Assembly (NCBI RefSeq): GCF_000971395.1
Contig: NZ_BBME01000009.1
Coordinates: forward strand, 62,001 to 126,000
Length of the DNA stretch: 64,000 nt
From: Demequina iriomotensis
GTDB lineage: Bacteria; Actinomycetota; Actinomycetes; Actinomycetales; Demequinaceae
Reading direction: 5' to 3'
Shown piece by piece: positions 59,533 to 64,000 of this stretch; the first letter of the stretch is position 1, and every line of letters starts with the position of its first letter. The position numbers were made by a program, and so were the translations under genes. The notes under the pieces are model-generated. The model had not been told where the DNA came from. It searched no databases and was given only the letters and a program-made list of their open reading frames with translations.

Positions 59533-60909
59533 ATGTCTGTCGACGAGCTTGAGGCGGCCTACGGCTCCGACCCCGGACCGCGCAGCTCGTTCGATCGCCT
59601 GCCTCCTCAGAACCTCGAGGCGGAGCAGAGCGTCATCGGCGCGATGCTCCTGTCGAAGGACGCGATGGCGGACGTCATCGAGGAGATCCGCGGCGACGAC
59701 TTCTACAAGCCGGCGCACGAGACCATCTTCCACGTCGCGGTGAAGCTCTACAACGCGGGCGACCCGGTCGACGCGCTCACGGTGAGCGCCGAGCTCCAGC
59801 GCCAGGGCGAGCTGTCCAAGGTGGGCGGCGCCGAGTACCTCCACACGGTCATCTCGCTCGTGCCGTCGGCCGCCTCGGCGGGCTACTACGCGCGCATCGT
59901 CCGCGAGCAGGCGATCCTCCGCAAGCTGGTGGAGGCGGGCACGCGCATCGCCAACCTCGGGTACGACGGCGAGGGCGCGGAGGTCGACCAGATCGTCGAC
60001 GCCGCATCGTCGGAGATCTTCGCGGTCACCGAGCGGCGCAACTCCGAGGACTACCTCCCGATCGGCGAGATCATGGAGCGCACGCTCGAGGAGGTCGACG
60101 CCGCGTCGTCGCGCGACGGCACGATGCTCGGCGTCCCCACGGGCTTCCGCGCGCTCGACGATCTCACCGGCGGGCTGCAGGGCGGCCAGATGGTGGTCAT
60201 CGCCGCGCGTCCCGCGGTCGGAAAGTCGACGCTCGGCCTCGACATCGCGCGCTCGTGCGCGATCCACCACAACAAGACCGCCGTCATCTTCTCGCTCGAG
60301 ATGAGCCGCGAGGAGATCACCAAGCGCATGCTCTCCGCGGAGGCCGGCGTCAAGCTGTCGAGCCTCACCAAGGGGCCGATGGGGCCTCACGACTGGGAGC
60401 GCCTCGCGCAGACGGCCGCCACCATCGCGAAGGCGCCGCTGTTCATCGACGACAGCCCCAACATGTCGCTCATGGAGATCCGCGCCAAGTGCCGCCGCCT
60501 CAAGCAGCAGCACGATCTCAAGCTCATCGTGGTCGACTACCTCCAGCTCATGACCTCGGGTCGCAAGGTCGAGTCGCGTCAGCAGGAGGTCTCGGAGTTC
60601 TCCCGTGCGCTCAAGCTGCTCGCCAAGGAGGTCGAGGCGCCGGTCATCGCGATCTCGCAGCTCAACCGTGGCTCCGAGCAGCGCGGCGACAAGAAGCCGA
60701 TGCTGTCCGACATGCGAGAGTCGGGCGCGATCGAGCAGGACGCCGACATCGTCATCCTGCTGCACCGCGAGGACGTCTACGACCGCGACAACCGCCCCGG
60801 CGAGGCCGACTTCATCGTGGCGAAGCACCGCGCGGGCCCCACGGACACCATCGAGGTCGCGTTCCGCAAGGACTACGCGCACTTCACCGACATGGCTCAC
60901 GACATGTAG
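59533..60909 (+). CDS. dnaB: Replicative DNA helicase DnaB
   Basis: The 458-residue helicase has an N-terminal domain (about 20-125; PPQNLEAEQSVIGAMLLSKDAM) and a RecA-like motor (about 190-455) with Walker A ARPAVGKST, Walker B LIVVDYLQLM and the AISQLNRGSEQR arginine region. It unwinds DNA at forks. No intein is present. GAGAGGAGCGG precedes the ATG. It is preceded by the DnaA-box-like cluster. Confidence 0.97.
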   Translation: MSVDELEAAYGSDPGPRSSFDRLPPQNLEAEQSVIGAMLLSKDAMADVIEEIRGDDFYKPAHETIFHVAVKLYNAGDPVDALTVSAELQRQGELSKVGGAEYLHTVISLVPSAASAGYYARIVREQAILRKLVEAGTRIANLGYDGEGAEVDQIVDAASSEIFAVTERRNSEDYLPIGEIMERTLEEVDAASSRDGTMLGVPTGFRALDDLTGGLQGGQMVVIAARPAVGKSTLGLDIARSCAIHHNKTAVIFSLEMSREEITKRMLSAEAGVKLSSLTKGPMGPHDWERLAQTAATIAKAPLFIDDSPNMSLMEIRAKCRRLKQQHDLKLIVVDYLQLMTSGRKVESRQQEVSEFSRALKLLAKEVEAPVIAISQLNRGSEQRGDKKPMLSDMRESGAIEQDADIVILLHREDVYDRDNRPGEADFIVAKHRAGPTDTIEVAFRKDYAHFTDMAHDM

Positions 60910-60977
60910 CACCCATCCGGGGCGCGATGTGCTCCGAACACCTCGCGGTTCGACCGGGCGACGAGGAGGATGAGGAG

Positions 60978-61616
60978 ATGCGACGAGCGACGATGCTGGC
61001 CGCCGTGATCGGGGCGATGGCGCTCGCGGGCTGCGCGAGCGGCGCGGGGGACGATGCGGACGTCGCCGAGGCGGGAGCCGCGCCTGGGCCGAGCGGGTCG
61101 GCACCCGCCGCGACCCACGACGGCGCGGGAGGCGCGGAGGCGTCCGCGATGCCCGACGCCGCCCCGGCGGACGATGACGCCGGCACCGACGCATCGTCCG
61201 ACCCGGACAACGCCTTCGCCTTCACCGGCATGACGCTCGCGGGCGAGGAGTTCGACGGGCTCACGCTCGACGACCGCGACGTGATCCTGTGGTTCTGGGC
61301 GCCGTGGTGCCCCACGTGCTTCGCGGAGGCGGGCCCTCTCACCGAGGCGATGGACCGCCTGCCCGACGGGGTCGAGATGGTCGGGATCGCGGGGCTGTCC
61401 GACGATCAGGCGGCGATGGAGAAGTTCGTCACCGACGCGCAGGTCGAGGGCATGACCCACGTGGCGGACCTCGACGGATCGATCTGGAAGCGATTCGACG
61501 TGGTCACCCAGGCGACCGTGCTGGTGATCGACGACTCGGGCGACGCGTACACGCTCGGCGGCGGAGTGACCGCGGATCAGCTGGTCGACTACGCGGAGAA
61601 GATCGCCTCGACCTGA
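60978..61616 (+). CDS. Thioredoxin-like (TlpA/redoxin) lipoprotein
   Basis: The 212-residue protein has a lipobox ALAGC (Cys about residue 20), a long Ala/Asp-rich linker (about 25-80) and a thioredoxin-fold domain with WAPWCPTCFAEAGPL. It is exported and membrane-anchored, so it should reduce or oxidise disulfides outside the membrane. CcdA, which supplies electrons to such proteins, is encoded nearby at 62596. GAGGAGGATGAGGAG precedes the ATG. Confidence 0.85.
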   Translation: MRRATMLAAVIGAMALAGCASGAGDDADVAEAGAAPGPSGSAPAATHDGAGGAEASAMPDAAPADDDAGTDASSDPDNAFAFTGMTLAGEEFDGLTLDDRDVILWFWAPWCPTCFAEAGPLTEAMDRLPDGVEMVGIAGLSDDQAAMEKFVTDAQVEGMTHVADLDGSIWKRFDVVTQATVLVIDDSGDAYTLGGGVTADQLVDYAEKIAST

Positions 61617-61666
61617 GCATCGTCGCTGGGTGCGCGGTCCCGGTCCGGACGCAATAGCCTCGGGGC

Positions 61667-62569
61667 ATGAGCCTCATCTCCGGTGACCAGATCACCCTGA
61701 CCTTCGGCGACCAGGTCGCCACCATCGCGACGCTCGGCGCGGCGCTGCGCGAGTACACCGTCGGCGGCCGCGAGGTGGTCATCCCGTTCGCGGCCGATGA
61801 GCTGCCGGCCGCGTTCCACGGCATGGTGCTCGCGCCGTGGCCCAACCGCCTGCGCGACGGCCGCTACGAGTTCGGTGGACGTGACCTGCAGGTCCCCGTC
61901 TCGGAGCCCGACCGTGGGACCGCGCTGCACGGGCTCGTGAGCTTCGCCCTCTGGACCGTCGCGTCGAGCAGCGCGACGCAGGCGGCGCTCGCCTTCACGC
62001 TCGCCGCGAGCCCCGGTTACCCGTTCCAGCTCGCCCTCGAGACCACCTATGCGCTCGGCCCGGACGGCCTCACCATCACCACGGTCGCGCGCAACGCGGG
62101 CACCGGCCCGCTGCCGTACGGCGTGGGCTTCCACCCGTGGTTCGCCCCGGGCGGCACCCCGCTCGACGAGTGCACCCTGCAGCTCGACGCCGCGTCGAGC
62201 GTCACGGTCGACGAGCGGCTCCTGCCCACCGGCACCGCCGCCGTCGACGGCGACTTCGACCTGCGCGCGCCGCGCTCCCTTCGGGGAGTCGCCTTCGACG
62301 ATGCGTGGGTGGACGTCATCCCCGATGCCGAGGGCCGCTCGTGGGCGCGCCTGGGCTGGGCGGATGGCAGCACCGTCGAGATCTGGGCGGACGGCGAGGC
62401 GAAGGCCTGGCAGATCTGCACCGGCGACCAGGTCGCAGGCGTGCGCCGCGCGGGTGTCGCGATCGAGCCGATGAGCTGCATCGCCGACGCGTTCCGCACG
62501 GGCGAGGACCTGGTCACCCTCGAGCCCGGGGCCGAGCACACGCTCGTGTGGGGCATGCGCCTCGTCTGA
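61667..62569 (+). CDS. Aldose 1-epimerase family protein
   Basis: The 300-residue protein has APWPNRLRDGRYEFGG, LHGLVSFALW and GVGFHPWFAPGGTPLDECTLQLDA, the pattern of the galactose mutarotase/YihR-like group. It interconverts sugar anomers. TAGCCT ends 6 nt before the ATG (leaderless). It lies between the TlpA-like and CcdA genes without obvious functional link. Confidence 0.88.
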   Translation: MSLISGDQITLTFGDQVATIATLGAALREYTVGGREVVIPFAADELPAAFHGMVLAPWPNRLRDGRYEFGGRDLQVPVSEPDRGTALHGLVSFALWTVASSSATQAALAFTLAASPGYPFQLALETTYALGPDGLTITTVARNAGTGPLPYGVGFHPWFAPGGTPLDECTLQLDAASSVTVDERLLPTGTAAVDGDFDLRAPRSLRGVAFDDAWVDVIPDAEGRSWARLGWADGSTVEIWADGEAKAWQICTGDQVAGVRRAGVAIEPMSCIADAFRTGEDLVTLEPGAEHTLVWGMRLV

Positions 62570-62595
62570 CGCGTGAGCCGCGGTGGCGGTTCCGC

Positions 62596-63486
62596 TCAGC
62601 GGACCCCGCCACCCGCGCGCCGTGCGGCGATGAGCACGGCGACGGTCGCGCATGCGGCGGCCAGCACCACGCCGACGAGCACCGTGGTGCCCCAGGACTG
62701 GATCGCGAGCGACAGCGAGGACTGCCACCGGGACGTCGCGAGCAGCACGCCGTCGAGCGCATGCACGCCGTGGCGCGGCAGGATCTCGGCGAGCGCGAAC
62801 ACCACCACGTAGATCCCCGCAAGGATCATGAGCACGCCGCCCGCGCGCATGAGCACGGGCGTGCGCCGCCGCAGCGCCGTCGCGAGCCCGGTGCCCGCGA
62901 CCGCCGCGGCGAGCGAGACGAGGACCACCGAGGCCCCCATGCCGAGCGCATACGCGACGAACGGCGCGACGGCGGCCACCGGACCCGAGGCGGCCAGCGC
63001 CTGCGTCACCACCACGAGGAACAGGCCGATGGTGCAGCTGAGCGACGCGAGCGCGAAGCCCGCTCCGTAGACCGCCTGCGACGCGAGGGTGGAGCCGGGT
63101 GCGCGCCCCGCGCGGGCAAGGGCGCCGAGGCCCGGGCCGCGCAGCTCGCCGCGCACGGCCATCACCGCGCCGAGCGCGATCACGAGGATCCCGAGCGCCA
63201 GGGTGACCCACGACATGGACGGCAGCACGGAGCCCTGAAGCCCGAGGCTCACCCCGCCGAAGAGCAGGCCGAACGCGAGGAACACCGCCACGAAGCCGAC
63301 CGTCATCGCGGCGGCGAAGCCGAGGGCGCGCCGGAGCGCGATCGCGCGGGGCACCGCCTCGCCCGCGGCGCCGGCCGTGCCCGTGATGATCACCGTGAGG
63401 TACGCCGGCAGCAGCGCGAAGCCGCACGGGTTGAAGGCCGCGACCGCCCCGAGAAGCAGGGCGTATGCGGCGTCCGACGTGTCCAT
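62596..63486 (-). CDS. ccdA: CcdA-family thiol-disulfide transporter
   Basis: The 296-residue membrane protein has about seven to eight segments with the two redox Cys motifs NPCGFALLPAYL and LSCTIGLFLVVV. It passes electrons across the membrane to TlpA/ResA-like proteins. The ATG at 63486 follows GAGGAGG. It converges on the epimerase gene. Confidence 0.88.
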   Translation of the reverse strand: MDTSDAAYALLLGAVAAFNPCGFALLPAYLTVIITGTAGAAGEAVPRAIALRRALGFAAAMTVGFVAVFLAFGLLFGGVSLGLQGSVLPSMSWVTLALGILVIALGAVMAVRGELRGPGLGALARAGRAPGSTLASQAVYGAGFALASLSCTIGLFLVVVTQALAASGPVAAVAPFVAYALGMGASVVLVSLAAAVAGTGLATALRRRTPVLMRAGGVLMILAGIYVVVFALAEILPRHGVHALDGVLLATSRWQSSLSLAIQSWGTTVLVGVVLAAACATVAVLIAARRAGGGVR

Positions 63487-63612
63487 GAGCGACCTCCTCG
63501 GCCCACGTTCGGAGCCTAGCGGCGCGCGGACGGGTGGCGGGCTCGGCGACGGGGCGGGCGCGGGCGGCGCCGACGGGGGAGGAGGGCGAGGATGGGAGGA
63601 GGAGGCGGCGAC

Positions 63613-64000
63613 GATGCGCGCGGAGGCGATCGAACGGGTGGTGCCGGGGATCCGGGTGGCCCGCGCCTACCGCCGCGCGTGGCTGTGGCCCGACATCCGC
63701 GCCGGGGTGGTGGTGACCGCGCTGCTCATCCCGGCGGGGATGGGCTACGCGCAGGTGGCGGGCCTGCCGCCGGTCACGGGGCTCTACGCGACCATCGTGC
63801 CGCTGCTGGTCTACGCCGCGTTCGGCCCGTCGCGGATCCTTGTCCTGGGGCCCGACTCGGCCCTCGCGCCCATCATCGCCGCCGCGATCCTTCCGCTCGC
63901 CGGCGGCGACGCGGGCCGCGCGGTGGCGCTCGCGGGCCTGCTCGCGATCCTGGTCGGCGCGCTCATGCTGCTCGGCGCCGCGCTGCGGCTCGGCTTCGTC
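63613..64000 (+). CDS. SulP-family anion transporter, N-terminal part (truncated by window edge)
   Basis: From ATG 63613 (MRAEAIERVVPGIRVAR) the frame runs open to the end (129 codons). It encodes WPDIRAGVVVTALLIPAGMGYAQVAGLPPVTGLYATIV and FGPSRILVLGPDSALAPIIA, the SulP signature region, stronger in this respect than the SulP at 8720. GGAGGAGGCGG precedes it. It is the second SulP in the window. Confidence 0.85.

Overview
This window is the replication-origin region of a high-GC Gram-positive bacterium (Actinomycetota). Supporting this are the block dnaA-oriC-dnaN-recF-dciA-gyrB-gyrA, the adjoining rpmH-rnpA-yidD-yidC-jag-rsmG-parA-parB block, a trxB/murJ/pseudokinase/DUF6049/NUDIX/CCA-adding-enzyme block, and an ino1-PBP-rpsF-ssb-rpsR-rplI-dnaB block. 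The combination of FemX-like, ATP-grasp and DegT enzymes beside the class A PBP suggests Micrococcales (Demequina/Cellulomonas-like); that placement is inference. No transposase, phage gene or CRISPR array was seen.

Layout. 0-4.3 kb: a truncated GntR regulator divergent from a polyamine-type ABC importer. 4.3-6.2 kb: a Cys-rich HMA protein, then tRNA-Ala, a 38-residue DLW-39-like protein, tRNA-Ile and a DUF3566 protein. 6.3-16.3 kb: an accessory block that separates DUF3566 from gyrA (MprF-like protein, SulP transporter, furA-katA, a four-domain CoA-disulfide-reductase/rhodanese/TusA/DsrE protein, two small membrane proteins). 16.3-25.2 kb: gyrA, gyrB, an Ltp-repeat protein, dciA, recF, dnaN. 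25.2-26.3 kb: oriC, with DnaA-box-like sites, a 13-bp inverted repeat and four large hairpin repeats. 26.3-33.2 kb: dnaA, and divergently rpmH to parB with three parS sites. 33.2-44.2 kb: ddl and aminotransferase, a trxB-trx fusion, and the NUDIX-DUF6049-murJ-pseudokinase operon divergent from the CCA enzyme. 44.4-49.2 kb: ald/Lrp pair, MFS transporter, two DUF805 proteins, a nucleotide-sugar-fold reductase. 49.2-57.1 kb: ino1-padR, PBP, and a FemX/DegT/ATP-grasp cell-wall group. 57.2-60.9 kb: rpsF-ssb-rpsR-rplI, a 690-bp gap packed with DnaA-box-like sites, and dnaB. 61-64 kb: TlpA-like lipoprotein, aldose epimerase, CcdA, and the start of a second SulP.

How it fits together. The core is chromosome replication and segregation (DnaA, DnaN, RecF, DciA, DnaB, SSB, gyrase, ParAB/parS), with linked translation and membrane-insertion genes. 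Around it sit cell-wall genes (MurJ, Ddl, PBP, FemX, ATP-grasp) and oxidative/sulfur stress genes (KatA/FurA, the persulfide-type fusion, TrxBA, CcdA/TlpA). Many genes start 6-7 nt after a TANNNT-like -10 element, so leaderless transcripts appear common. The most unusual signals are non-coding: the oriC hairpin array, the DnaA-box cluster in front of dnaB, and a strongly repeated 9-mer GGACGATGC.
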